Assembly (NCBI GenBank): GCA_034004165.1
Contig: JAVEXI010000013.1
Location: forward strand, 1-41,656
From: Gudongella sp034004165
GTDB lineage: Bacteria; Bacillota; Clostridia; Tissierellales; Tissierellaceae
Direction: 5' to 3'
DNA: 41,656 nt
Shown here: positions 6,201 to 14,833 of the stretch, piece by piece
Layout: every line of letters begins with the position of its first letter
How positions within the stretch are numbered: the first letter of the stretch is position 1
The notes under the pieces: generated by a model
The model's database searches: none
The model's input: the letters and a program-made list of their open reading frames with translations, nothing else
What the model was told of the DNA's origin: nothing
Position numbers and translations under genes: made by a program

Positions 6201-8195
6201 ATGAAGGACAAGCTTTATACATGGAAAGACGTCAGTATATATCTGGCTGTCATGGGACTGATGGTACTTATACTTGCAATGTTTCAGCCAATCGTAGCAT
6301 TTGTGATGGCTCTGCTTGTAGGGTACTTGGTCTATTATACTTATAGAAAAATTGAAGAAAAAAACAGGGAGCTGGCTAAATATACAGAGGGTCTGTCTCA
6401 TACGTTTGATTCAGCTGCAAAACATGCTATATTTAACATGCCGTTTCCTTTGGTGTTTATCGACGACATGGGAGTTGTCACATGGTATAACACTCCTTTC
6501 CTTGAGCTAATTGGCGGAGGAGACGTTCTGGATAGGTCAATAAGTGAACTTGTTCCCTCGTTCAACATGACTGAACTCTCTAAGAAAAAGGAAAATGAAG
6601 CGTTAAATATTACTTATCAGGACAAGTGTTTTATGGTCCTTCCCAACTTTATTAATGGCAAAGGCGTATTTTCAAAGGGAAACCTTTCTATGCTTTACTG
6701 GGTGGAGGATACAGATTATCAGGAACTGATACAAACGCATCGAGATGAAAAGACTATAATAGCTATTGTCAATGTCGACAATTACGACGATGTTAAAAGC
6801 TCTACACCTGAAACACACAGGCCGATACTGCTTGCTGAAATAGATAGAATGATAAGTTCGTACTTTGGGCAGCATAATGGGCTCGTTAGAAAATATGAAA
6901 ACGACAAATACATGATTCTCATCAACCAGGCAGGTCTTGAAGAAGTCAAGAAAATGAGATTTGACCTTCTGGACCAAATACGCGATTTAAGTATGGGAAA
7001 CACCATTCCAATAACGCTTAGTATCGGAGTTTGCCAGGCTGACAAGGACCTGATTGAATCATATAGAAATGCGAATGCCGCCATAGATATCGCACTAGGG
7101 CGTGGTGGAGACCAGGCTGTGGTCAATGAAGGTAGCTCCTTCGATTTTTATGGCGGTAAATCAAAAGCACTCGAAAAGAGAAATAAAGTTAAGGCAAGAG
7201 TTATAGGGGATGCTCTCAGGCAACTTATTGATCAGTCTGAGGTAGTATTTGTAATGGGACATAAAAATCCTGACATGGACTCTGTAGGATCTGCCATTGG
7301 TATAATGAGAGCTGTCGAAGACAGAGAGAAAAAAGCTTTCCTCGTACTTAACGGAGAAAATCCATCTATAAAAAACCTTATGGAAAGAATGAGATCCGAG
7401 GCACCTGCAATGGCTGAGAACGTCATTACTGGTGAGTCTGCAATGGACCTTATCGACGAAAAAGATCTGCTTATTCTTGTGGATAATCATAAGCCGACCC
7501 TTACAGAAGCGCCTGAACTTTTGGAGATGACCAATAATGTGGTCGTAATTGACCACCACAGAAGAGGAGCAGAATTTATAAAGGATCCAGTCCTTATATA
7601 TCTTGAACCATATGCGTCATCTGCATCTGAACTGGTAACAGAGGTTCTCACATATATGAGCGATGAAGTGAATCTGACTAAATTTGAAGCTGAGGCACTT
7701 CTTGCAGGAATAATGGTAGATACCAAAAACTTTAGTTTCCAGACAGGAGTAAGGACATTTGAAGCAGCCTCAGTACTAAAGAGAGCTGGAGCAGATACTA
7801 CAGTAGTAAAACAATTGTTTAGAGACGATTTTAGCACCTTTATCGGTAAAGCAGAAGTAATACAGTCTGCTCAGATAATATTTGATAAGATTGCAGTAGG
7901 AAGACTTGAACATACTGAAGAGAATTCGATACTCGTTGCAGCCCAGGCTGCAAATGAATTGTTAAACATCAATAATGTGGAAGCCTCGTTTGTGTTAAGC
8001 AAGCTGGAAGGGCTAATACATATATCAGGAAGATCTCTTGGTAATATTAGTGTACAGCTGATACTTGAAAAGCTCGGCGGCGGAGGTCATCTGACCAGTG
8101 CTGGAGCACAGATTGAGAAAGTATCAATTGATGAGGCAGAGAAACTTTTGATCGACACTATCAGTAAATTTTTAGAGGAAGGTGAAAGGAAATGA
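6201..8195 (+). CDS. gdpP: Cyclic-di-AMP phosphodiesterase GdpP (PAS, degenerate GGDEF, DHH-DHHA1)
   Basis: GdpP is a membrane-anchored enzyme that hydrolyses c-di-AMP to pApA, setting levels of the messenger that controls potassium and osmolyte balance and wall integrity. The 664 residues begin with two transmembrane helices (about 10-50), then a PAS-like sensor (about 75-150), a degenerate GGDEF region with YENDKY instead of GGDEF, and a DHH/DHHA1 catalytic part. Metal-site motifs are intact: GHKNPDMDS (His354, Asp358, Asp360), IDHH (Asp451-His452-His453) and GGGGH ending at His630. The last four bases overlap the rplI start (ATGA), implying translational coupling. An AGGAGG ribosome binding site precedes the ATG. 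Confidence 0.96.
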   Translation: MKDKLYTWKDVSIYLAVMGLMVLILAMFQPIVAFVMALLVGYLVYYTYRKIEEKNRELAKYTEGLSHTFDSAAKHAIFNMPFPLVFIDDMGVVTWYNTPFLELIGGGDVLDRSISELVPSFNMTELSKKKENEALNITYQDKCFMVLPNFINGKGVFSKGNLSMLYWVEDTDYQELIQTHRDEKTIIAIVNVDNYDDVKSSTPETHRPILLAEIDRMISSYFGQHNGLVRKYENDKYMILINQAGLEEVKKMRFDLLDQIRDLSMGNTIPITLSIGVCQADKDLIESYRNANAAIDIALGRGGDQAVVNEGSSFDFYGGKSKALEKRNKVKARVIGDALRQLIDQSEVVFVMGHKNPDMDSVGSAIGIMRAVEDREKKAFLVLNGENPSIKNLMERMRSEAPAMAENVITGESAMDLIDEKDLLILVDNHKPTLTEAPELLEMTNNVVVIDHHRRGAEFIKDPVLIYLEPYASSASELVTEVLTYMSDEVNLTKFEAEALLAGIMVDTKNFSFQTGVRTFEAASVLKRAGADTTVVKQLFRDDFSTFIGKAEVIQSAQIIFDKIAVGRLEHTEENSILVAAQAANELLNINNVEASFVLSKLEGLIHISGRSLGNISVQLILEKLGGGGHLTSAGAQIEKVSIDEAEKLLIDTISKFLEEGERK

Positions 8196-8638
8196 AAGTG
8201 ATACTACTTAAGGACGTCAAGGGACTTGGAAAAGAAGGCGACCTGGTTAACTCTAAAGATGGATATGCCAGAAACTATCTTCTGCCAAGAAATATTGCAA
8301 TAGAGGCGACACCAGAGAACATGAAAAAATGGGAAGAAACAAAGAAAAATGAAGCTGCCCAAAGAGCAAAAGAGCTTGCAGAAGCAAAGGCTTTAAAAGA
8401 AAAACTAGAAGCTCTTACTGTACTGGTAAAAGCAAAAGGCGGAAGTGCTGGAAGGCTGTTTGGATCAATCACATCCCAGGACATAGCGCAGGCGTTAAAG
8501 GAGCAGTTTTCGATTGAAATTGATAAGAGAAAAATTGAGATGAAAGACAACCTTAAGAACACTGGGATTGCTGAAATTGATATCAGGCTTTACCCAGAGG
8601 TGTCTGCAAAGGTTAAAGTGAACGTCACTATAGATTAG
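8192..8638 (+). CDS. rplI: 50S ribosomal protein L9
   Basis: L9 (148 residues) binds 23S rRNA with its N-terminal domain and extends a long helix from the ribosome, aiding reading-frame fidelity. MKVILLKDVKGLGKEGDLV and GYARNYLLPR are the signature. The central Lys/Glu/Ala-rich stretch (about 45-75) is the connecting helix, and GGSAGRLFGSIT opens the C-terminal domain. Its ATG overlaps the gdpP stop, and dnaB follows after 11 bases. This gdpP-rplI-dnaB order is conserved in Firmicutes. Confidence 0.97.
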   Translation: MKVILLKDVKGLGKEGDLVNSKDGYARNYLLPRNIAIEATPENMKKWEETKKNEAAQRAKELAEAKALKEKLEALTVLVKAKGGSAGRLFGSITSQDIAQALKEQFSIEIDKRKIEMKDNLKNTGIAEIDIRLYPEVSAKVKVNVTID

Positions 8639-8649
8639 AGGTGATTATC

Positions 8650-9990
8650 TTGGATGCTGGTTTAGGCAGAATACCTCCACATAGCATAGAGGCAGAGCAG
8701 TCAGTGCTTGGAGCTATGTTATTAAATAAAGAAGCTATAAATACAGCGCTAGAAGTTATCAGGCCTGAAGACTTTTATAAAGAGGCCAATCAGGAAATAT
8801 ACGAAGCTATGCTCGTGCTCAACAACAGAAATGAGCCTGTAGATTTGATAACTTTAAGTGAAGAGTTAAAAAGAAGAGGCTCTCTGGATGCAATAGGGGG
8901 CATTGCTTATCTTGCGGATTTATCTGGAGGAATAGCAACTACAGCAAACACCAAGTATTACTGTAATATTGTAGAAGAGAAGTCAACACTTAGAAAGCTC
9001 ATTAAATCCAGCGATGAGATAATGGGGCTTGCCTACGAAAACTCTGAAGAAGTTAATGCCATAATTGAAAAAGCAGAGAAAAACATATTCGACATAACAC
9101 AGGGAGCTCATAAAAAAGGAATAATACCCATTAGCGAAGTGCTTCTTTCAAGCTTTGCACAGATTGAGGAAAGAGCGGCTCATAAGGGTGGCCTTACAGG
9201 ACTTACTACGGGCTTTGGAGATTTGGACAGAAAGCTTTCGGGGCTTCAAAAATCTGACCTCGTGCTTCTTGCAGCCAGGCCTTCCATGGGAAAGACAGCT
9301 CTTGGCGTAAATATAGCGACCAATGCATCTCTTAGAGGAAACGGCAAAATTGCAATATTTTCACTGGAGATGTCAAAGGAACAACTGGTTCAGAGAATAA
9401 TCAGCTCTACATCGCACGTAGATTTGCAGAAAATAATAAGTGGAGATCTTTCAGACGATGAGTGGATACAGGTAGTAAATGCGATGGGACCATTGTCTAA
9501 AATGGATATATATATAGATGATACCGCAGCAATATCTATGGTTGAGATGAAGGCGAAATGCAGAAGGCTCAAGGTTGAGAAAGGGCTTGACCTTATAGTA
9601 GTAGACTATTTGCAGTTGATGCAGATAGACGGAAGAGTCGAGAGCAGACAGCAGGAGATATCTGCGATTTCCAGAGGCCTAAAGGGATTGGCTAAGGAAA
9701 TGGAGTGTCCTGTACTGGCGCTTTCACAGCTATCCAGGGCTCCTGAGCTAAGAAGTGACCATAGACCTATACTCTCAGACTTGAGGGAATCTGGAGCAAT
9801 AGAGCAAGATGCTGACGTAGTAATGTTTCTGTATAGAGACGAATACTACGACAAGGAGTCCGAAAAGAAAAATATTGGCGAAATAATAATCGCCAAGCAC
9901 AGGAACGGACCTACCGGAAGTGTAGAACTGGTATTCAAGCAGGAGTTTACGAAATTCCTGAACATTGAGAGGTATATAGATACTGACTAA
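8650..9990 (+). CDS. dnaB: Replicative DNA helicase DnaB
   Basis: This hexameric helicase (446 residues) unwinds DNA at the replication fork and binds primase and the loader. The N-terminal all-helical domain begins RIPPHSIEAEQSVLGAML. The RecA-like domain shows Walker A ARPSMGKTALG, the H1a-region SLEMSKEQL, Walker B VVDYLQLM, SQLSR and the arginine-finger region with RESGAIEQDADVVMFLYR. The TTG start at 8650 is chosen because GAGGTGA is 6 bases upstream; the GTG at 8641 lies within that sequence. A loader-type ATPase and a DnaD-like protein are encoded 2-3 kb downstream, so much of the loading machinery is local. Confidence 0.97.
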   Translation: MDAGLGRIPPHSIEAEQSVLGAMLLNKEAINTALEVIRPEDFYKEANQEIYEAMLVLNNRNEPVDLITLSEELKRRGSLDAIGGIAYLADLSGGIATTANTKYYCNIVEEKSTLRKLIKSSDEIMGLAYENSEEVNAIIEKAEKNIFDITQGAHKKGIIPISEVLLSSFAQIEERAAHKGGLTGLTTGFGDLDRKLSGLQKSDLVLLAARPSMGKTALGVNIATNASLRGNGKIAIFSLEMSKEQLVQRIISSTSHVDLQKIISGDLSDDEWIQVVNAMGPLSKMDIYIDDTAAISMVEMKAKCRRLKVEKGLDLIVVDYLQLMQIDGRVESRQQEISAISRGLKGLAKEMECPVLALSQLSRAPELRSDHRPILSDLRESGAIEQDADVVMFLYRDEYYDKESEKKNIGEIIIAKHRNGPTGSVELVFKQEFTKFLNIERYIDTD

Positions 9991-10018
9991 TTATAACGAA
10001 AATATATTTTAACACTTT

Positions 10019-10046
10019 GGGTATCGGATATTTCTGATACCCTTTT
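10019..10046 (+). terminator. Intrinsic terminator or attenuator after dnaB
   Basis: GGGTATC and GATACCC form a 7-bp stem around a 10-base loop, followed by only four Ts. The AAGGAGG of the next gene starts at once, so termination is probably partial and lowers expression of the following GNAT-dnaD-dnaC genes. Confidence 0.6.
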
Positions 10047-10060
10047 AAGGAGGACTTGCA

Positions 10061-10678
10061 TTGGGATTTGTAGGCAACGGGCTTATCTTCGAGCATCTGA
10101 ACATGAGAGATGCGTATGACATGAGATCGTGGGGAACTCACGACACGATTTTGCTTTCAGATTACAATTTTCCATATATTAATGACGAAGAGATTAAGCA
10201 ATGGTTTAGGTTTAAGACCTTTAACATTAGAAACAGATACTTTTCTGTAAGAGACCAAGAGGACAGATTGGTTGGTTATATTGGCATAAAAGATAGAAAC
10301 TTCTTTAAAAAGTCTTCTTTTCTTGGAATTGTTTTTGACCCGGATAATATCAACAAAGGTCTGGGTACAAAAGCACTGGAGGCTTTTCTAACGTATTACT
10401 TTAATGAGATGAATATGAAAGTGATGTATCTGGAAGTCGCTGAGTTTAACGAAAGAGCTATATCTGTATACAGAAAGCTGGGTTTTAGAGCGACTGCATA
10501 TTATCTTGACATGTTTGCTGACCAATCTGTGGATACATCTAATCCAGAGTTTATCAGCAACAAATCATTCTTTGTAATTGATGGTGAAAAGATATATAAT
10601 TATACCTACGAAATGAGACTGACTAAAGAGACTTTTTTAGCTAGAGATAAGGAGCTGAATCAGACTGATGGCATTTAA
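10061..10678 (+). CDS. GNAT-family N-acetyltransferase (RimJ/RimL-like)
   Basis: This 205-residue acyl-CoA N-acyltransferase has the RimJ/RimL layout: an N-terminal LIFEHLNMRDA strand, LVGYIGIKD, a beta-4/pyrophosphate loop region DPDNINKGLGTKAL (the Q/RxxGxG/A-like acetyl-CoA loop) and the conserved C-terminal NERAISVYRKLGFR. The substrate is unknown. The TTG start at 10061 follows AAGGAGG by 7 bases. The last 11 bases overlap the DnaD-like gene, so the two are translationally linked. Acetylation of a replication or ribosomal protein is possible but unsupported. Confidence 0.85.
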   Translation: MGFVGNGLIFEHLNMRDAYDMRSWGTHDTILLSDYNFPYINDEEIKQWFRFKTFNIRNRYFSVRDQEDRLVGYIGIKDRNFFKKSSFLGIVFDPDNINKGLGTKALEAFLTYYFNEMNMKVMYLEVAEFNERAISVYRKLGFRATAYYLDMFADQSVDTSNPEFISNKSFFVIDGEKIYNYTYEMRLTKETFLARDKELNQTDGI

Positions 10679-11753
10679 CCTTGAGACAACCGATATGGAT
10701 TTGGGCAATACGCCTATTGAAAATATTTTCATAAATGACTATATGCCCATGGCCAACGGAACTTATGTCAAGGTCTATTTGCTGGGCTATAAATACGCAT
10801 TTGACAAAGATGCAAAGATTGAACTTACTAATCAGACAATATCTAAGCATCTGGACATCCCATTGGAAGACGTATTAAGAGCCTGGGATTTCTGGGAATC
10901 TAAAGGAATAATTAAGAAAATGGGAACTAACGACATAAATTACGACGTCGAGTTTCTAAATTTGAAACAGCTTTTCATACGAAATAATATAATGCCAAAA
11001 ACTGAGACGGCAACTACTGCAAAAGAAAATACATCCTGGTCTGATGACCTAGTAAGCGCTTTGAGAAACCCCGTAATAAATGAGATGTTTAACCGTATAG
11101 ATGAAACGGTCAGAAGACAAACACAGCCTACCGAAAAGAAGAGGATACTTTCGTGGTTCTACGACTATAATATGGATCCAGATGTAATTGAAAAAGCTTT
11201 TCAGTATGGATACGATGTTAGAAATAAGAAGAGTATAAACTACGTAGAGGGCATAGTAAGAAACTGGTATGATATGGGGCTAACCACCATGGATGCAGTA
11301 ATAGAACAGTTATCAAAAGAAGACCTTAAATATCACAGGTATTTAAAAGTGATGAAGGCCGTTGGACTTTCTCATAAGGGAATCAATGATGGAGATATGA
11401 AACTTATTACCAAGTGGTTTGACGAGTACGATTTTTCTATGGAACTAGTGCTAAAAGGCTGTGAAGCATCAAGCAAAATTCAGTTTCCTACAATAAATTA
11501 TATTGATGGCGTAATGAGAGATTGGCATAAAAAAGGAATAAAGACTGTGGAAGATATAGAAATACTTGATAAGCCTGCCGAAAAGAAATCACAGAGGACT
11601 GAATATAAGCCAAAGAGCAGAATCTCATACAAGACAAAATTCCACAATTTTGAACAAAGGTCGAGCAAGTATTCAGCATCTGAACTGGAGGAACTGGCCA
11701 GAAAGAAACGTGAAGCACATAGGGTGAAGGGAATGGGTGAAGCTGATGAATAG
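10668..11753 (+). CDS. DnaD-domain replication initiation protein
   Basis: This 361-residue protein has the DnaD/DnaB(Bsu) plan: an N-terminal winged-helix region (about 15-95, with QTISKHLDIPLEDVLRAWDFWESKG) and two tandem DnaD C-terminal (DnaB_2-type) repeats. Each repeat carries the YxxxxxxxW signature, seen as INYVEGIVRNWYDMGL and INYIDGVMRDWHKKGI. Such proteins remodel origin DNA and help load the helicase during initiation or restart. The C-terminus is basic and probably unstructured. It overlaps the upstream GNAT by 11 bases and the downstream loader by 8 bases, giving a GNAT-DnaD-loader unit. Confidence 0.85.
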   Translation: MAFNLETTDMDLGNTPIENIFINDYMPMANGTYVKVYLLGYKYAFDKDAKIELTNQTISKHLDIPLEDVLRAWDFWESKGIIKKMGTNDINYDVEFLNLKQLFIRNNIMPKTETATTAKENTSWSDDLVSALRNPVINEMFNRIDETVRRQTQPTEKKRILSWFYDYNMDPDVIEKAFQYGYDVRNKKSINYVEGIVRNWYDMGLTTMDAVIEQLSKEDLKYHRYLKVMKAVGLSHKGINDGDMKLITKWFDEYDFSMELVLKGCEASSKIQFPTINYIDGVMRDWHKKGIKTVEDIEILDKPAEKKSQRTEYKPKSRISYKTKFHNFEQRSSKYSASELEELARKKREAHRVKGMGEADE

Positions 11754-12747
11754 CAGAACAATAGCTGACATTCAGCTGATTTATGAGAGAAAACGCGATA
11801 GAAGTGAAAGAGAGCTTCTAAGGCGAAAAAACGAAGTCTATGAAAAGATACCAAAGATTAGAGAGATTGATGACAAAATTAGGGGTATCGGGCTAAAAAT
11901 GGCGAGAGAAGTTCTTTCAAAGCCCGAAAATGGTGATGAAATAGCAATTAAAGCCAAAGGAGAGATAGAGGCTCTTAAAATGGAGAAAGCATTCCTGCTT
12001 ACTGAAGGCAATATAAATGCTGATTACCTTGAGAGACAGTACGAATGCAGCATATGCAACGACACAGGATATCTTGAAGATGGAAAGAGATGCAGATGTC
12101 TTAAGCAGGAAATGGCAAATCGCGCATATAAAATGTCCAATCTGGGGCGTGTTTTGGAAAAAGAGAACTTTTCAAAATTTAATATAAATCTTTTTTCCGA
12201 AGAATCTTTTGAAGGGGAAAAACTAACGCCTCGTGAAAATATGGCTGATATTGCAGGTTATGCAGAAGGCTTTATCAGTAACTTTGACATAGATAACGGT
12301 GAAAATCTTTTATTCTACGGAACTACAGGTCTTGGCAAGACTTTTCTTTGCAACTGTATTGCAAAGGCATTGCTAGATAATAATAAAACCGTAGTATATC
12401 AAACTGCGTTTACAATCCTTGATATTCTGGAAAGAAGAAGATTCCGCAGGGATGAAAGTGAAGTGACAGATTATGAGTATTCTATGTTATTTGAATCAGA
12501 TTTGCTGATAATCGACGACTTGGGCACAGAAGTTTCGAACTCCTTTACAAATGCAGAAATATTTAATATCGTAAATACTCGACTTTTATCTGGTAAGAAG
12601 ACGATAATTTCGACGAATCTTACTCCTAATGAAATATCTGAAATCTATACAGACAGAATATTTTCAAGAATATTTGATAAATTCATTCCTCTGAAGTTCT
12701 ATGGGAAGGACATCAGATGGGAACATTCTATTGAGAGGGGATTATAG
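11746..12747 (+). CDS. DnaC/DnaI-type helicase loader ATPase
   Basis: This 333-residue AAA+ ATPase is expected to load the DnaB hexamer. An N-terminal, highly charged coiled-coil region (about 5-85) is followed by a small zinc-knuckle-like segment CSICNDTGY...CRC, then the ATPase with Walker A YGTTGLGKTFLCN, Walker B LLIIDDLGTE and sensor-1 IISTNL. Layout and length resemble Bacillus DnaI. The ATG at 11746 follows GGGTGA; the GTG at 11737 is less likely. It overlaps the DnaD-like gene by 8 bases, supporting a joint role in initiation. The next gene starts directly after its stop codon. Confidence 0.9.
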   Translation: MNSRTIADIQLIYERKRDRSERELLRRKNEVYEKIPKIREIDDKIRGIGLKMAREVLSKPENGDEIAIKAKGEIEALKMEKAFLLTEGNINADYLERQYECSICNDTGYLEDGKRCRCLKQEMANRAYKMSNLGRVLEKENFSKFNINLFSEESFEGEKLTPRENMADIAGYAEGFISNFDIDNGENLLFYGTTGLGKTFLCNCIAKALLDNNKTVVYQTAFTILDILERRRFRRDESEVTDYEYSMLFESDLLIIDDLGTEVSNSFTNAEIFNIVNTRLLSGKKTIISTNLTPNEISEIYTDRIFSRIFDKFIPLKFYGKDIRWEHSIERGL

Positions 12748-13767
12748 ATGTCAAGAAAGTCAATAGGTATTCAGGATTATATTGTCAAAGTTCTAAATGG
12801 CATGGCGCTGGGTTTGTTTTCATCGCTACTTATAGGGTTGATCATCAAGCAGATAGGGACTTATGCTGGATTTGATGCATTGGTTAGCTTTGGGAATGTG
12901 GCGCAAAGACTAATGGGGCCAGCTATAGGCGTTGGAGTAGCTTACAGTGTTGGGGCACCTCCGCTTGGAATCTTTGCAGCAGCAGCAGCAGGAGCAATAG
13001 GAGCAGGAAGTATTGTATTTGATGGAACTACAGCTATCATAATTACAGGCGAACCAGTCGGTGCGTTTGTGGCAGCACTTTGCGGTGCCGAAATATCTAA
13101 GGTTGTATCTGGAAGGACTAAATTCGACATTATTCTAGTACCGATGGTTACAATTCTAGTCGGAGGTTTTGTGGGCAGTTACATTAGTCCATATATAGCT
13201 GCATTTATGAATGGAGTTGGAGCTATAATTAATAGGGCAACTGAGATGCATCCAATACCTATGGGAGTAATAGTGTCTGTTGTTATGGGAATTGTGCTTA
13301 CACTTCCAATAAGTTCGGCAGCACTCGCAATATCTTTGAATTTATCAGGGCTAGCCGCAGGCGCTGCAACCGTTGGCTGTGCTGCAAACATGATTGGATT
13401 TGCGGTTGCTTCATATCGAGAGAACGGTATGGGAGGTTTTGTGGCACAGGGACTTGGAACTTCAATGCTGCAAATACCAAATATAGTTAAGAATCCATTT
13501 ATTTGGTTACCAGCGATAATTGCATCTGCGATTCTAGGGCCAGTATCAACATTTCTTTTGCAAATGGAGAGTAATTCTTTAGGAGCTGGAATGGGGACCA
13601 GTGGACTTGTAGGACAATTTGCGATGATTGAAACTATGGGTGCAACACCATACGTATTTTTACTCATTGCTATGATGCATTTTGTTTTTCCAGGGATAAT
13701 ATCTTTTTCTGTTTCTGAATGGATGAGAAGAAAAGGTTTTATAAGACACGGAGATATGAGATTATAG
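12748..13767 (+). CDS. PTS EIIC-like (PTS_EIIC_2 family) integral membrane protein
   Basis: This 339-residue, very hydrophobic protein has about nine to ten membrane segments and Gly/Ala-rich motifs (GPAIGVGVAYSVGAPPLG, AAAAAGAIGAGS, SGLAAGAATVGCAANMIGF) typical of the orphan EIIC group. No EIIA or EIIB partner, phosphorylatable His/Cys domain or sugar gene is nearby, so sugar transport is unproven. It starts one base after the loader stop codon and precedes murI by 12 bases. The co-transcription with replication and cell-wall genes is odd for a PTS permease. Confidence 0.75.
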   Translation: MSRKSIGIQDYIVKVLNGMALGLFSSLLIGLIIKQIGTYAGFDALVSFGNVAQRLMGPAIGVGVAYSVGAPPLGIFAAAAAGAIGAGSIVFDGTTAIIITGEPVGAFVAALCGAEISKVVSGRTKFDIILVPMVTILVGGFVGSYISPYIAAFMNGVGAIINRATEMHPIPMGVIVSVVMGIVLTLPISSAALAISLNLSGLAAGAATVGCAANMIGFAVASYRENGMGGFVAQGLGTSMLQIPNIVKNPFIWLPAIIASAILGPVSTFLLQMESNSLGAGMGTSGLVGQFAMIETMGATPYVFLLIAMMHFVFPGIISFSVSEWMRRKGFIRHGDMRL

Positions 13768-13779
13768 GGGTGATAAACA

Positions 13780-14589
13780 ATGAAAAAGCCAATAGGAGTT
13801 CTTGATTCTGGCATCGGAGGCTTGACTGTCGCAGCTTCGATACAAAAACTTATGCCTTACGAAGACATAGTTTACATCGGAGACAGTAAAAATGTCCCCT
13901 ATGGCAACAGATCTCAGGAAGAGATTTTTGACCTTACTATGGGAATGTTTGATTTCCTACAAAAGAGAGACGTAAAGATGGTTGCCATAGCGTGTAATAC
14001 AATATCAACCATAAGTCATTTCTTTGACGAAAAGTTTGAATTTCCAATAATTGATATAGTTACGCCAACAGTTTCACACATAGAAAGAATGGGTGCAAAG
14101 AGAATTGCTATTTTTGCAACAGAATTTACTATAAAGACTGGTGCATATGAAAGGCTATTAAGAGATAAAAACCCTGATATAGAAGTATTTAATGAAAGTA
14201 GCAAGACACTGGCAACTCTGATAGACAATGGAGATTTTGACAGCAATGAAACCTATGATACTGTAAAAAGACATTTAGACAGCATAAAGGATATGGGTGA
14301 AATATACAATCTAATACTAGCATGTACTCACTATCCAATAGTTGAAGATGTGTTTTTAGATATTGACCCGTCTTTAAACTACATAAATCCAGGATTCCAG
14401 CAAGCAAAAGAGATAAGGGCAATGCTTAATGGGACAGACTCTTTAAATAGAAGTGGAAATGGCAGTGTAAAAATCTATACGACAGGTGATACCAGCACAT
14501 ATGAGAAAACGGTAAATAGATTGGGAATGAAGAGAATTGATAATATCAGCTCTGTCAACCTGGAAGTATATGCTAAGACGAGCTATTGA
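13780..14589 (+). CDS. murI: Glutamate racemase
   Basis: MurI (269 residues) interconverts L- and D-glutamate to supply peptidoglycan synthesis. The two-cysteine acid/base mechanism is intact: GVLDSGIGGLTV (Asp/Ser), YIGDSKNVPYG, ACNTIS with the first catalytic Cys, and ACTHYP with the second Cys followed by His. It ends the GNAT-dnaD-loader-EIIC-murI run. Its stop codon is embedded in the -35 of the next promoter (TTGACA at 14586), so a separate transcription unit begins exactly at its end. Confidence 0.95.
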   Translation: MKKPIGVLDSGIGGLTVAASIQKLMPYEDIVYIGDSKNVPYGNRSQEEIFDLTMGMFDFLQKRDVKMVAIACNTISTISHFFDEKFEFPIIDIVTPTVSHIERMGAKRIAIFATEFTIKTGAYERLLRDKNPDIEVFNESSKTLATLIDNGDFDSNETYDTVKRHLDSIKDMGEIYNLILACTHYPIVEDVFLDIDPSLNYINPGFQQAKEIRAMLNGTDSLNRSGNGSVKIYTTGDTSTYEKTVNRLGMKRIDNISSVNLEVYAKTSY

Positions 14590-14613
14590 CATAACAGCAT
14601 GATGTGCTATAAT
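14586..14613 (+). promoter_or_regulatory. Consensus promoter of the T-box-serS unit
   Basis: A perfect TTGACA (14586-14591) and a perfect TATAAT (14608-14613) are separated by 16 bases, with TGC before the -10. The -35 overlaps the murI stop codon. Confidence 0.9.
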
Positions 14614-14635
14614 TGACTTTAATTAAATATTGCAA

Positions 14636-14821
14636 AGAAGGGAAATAGTAAACAGTAATACCTTTAAGAGAGTCGGTGTATGGTGCAAACCGATAGGATT
14701 AGCTGTCGAATCCAACCCTGAGCAATAATGATTCGAGTGGGCCGAAATATCGGTCAACTAGGGTGGCAACGCGGGAATTATCCCGTCCCTAACATTTTGG
14801 GGACGGGAATTTTATTTTTTT
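14636..14821 (+). promoter_or_regulatory. T-box riboswitch (tRNA-Ser responsive, specifier UCC)
   Basis: The canonical T-box AGGGTGGCAACGCGGG is at 14760-14775. The terminator stem is CCCGTCCC (14782-14789) with GGGACGGG (14800-14807) and a T-rich tail. Stem I can be read: GGG (14640-14642) pairs with CCC (14716-14718), and ACAG (14652-14655) pairs with CTGT (14703-14706). They enclose a specifier loop with AGTA on the 5' side and GAATCCA on the 3' side. The specifier triplet is UCC (14711-14713), a serine codon matching serS downstream. Uncharged tRNA-Ser(GGA) should stabilise the antiterminator and switch serS on. Confidence 0.95.
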
Positions 14822-14833
14822 AGGAGGGATGAC

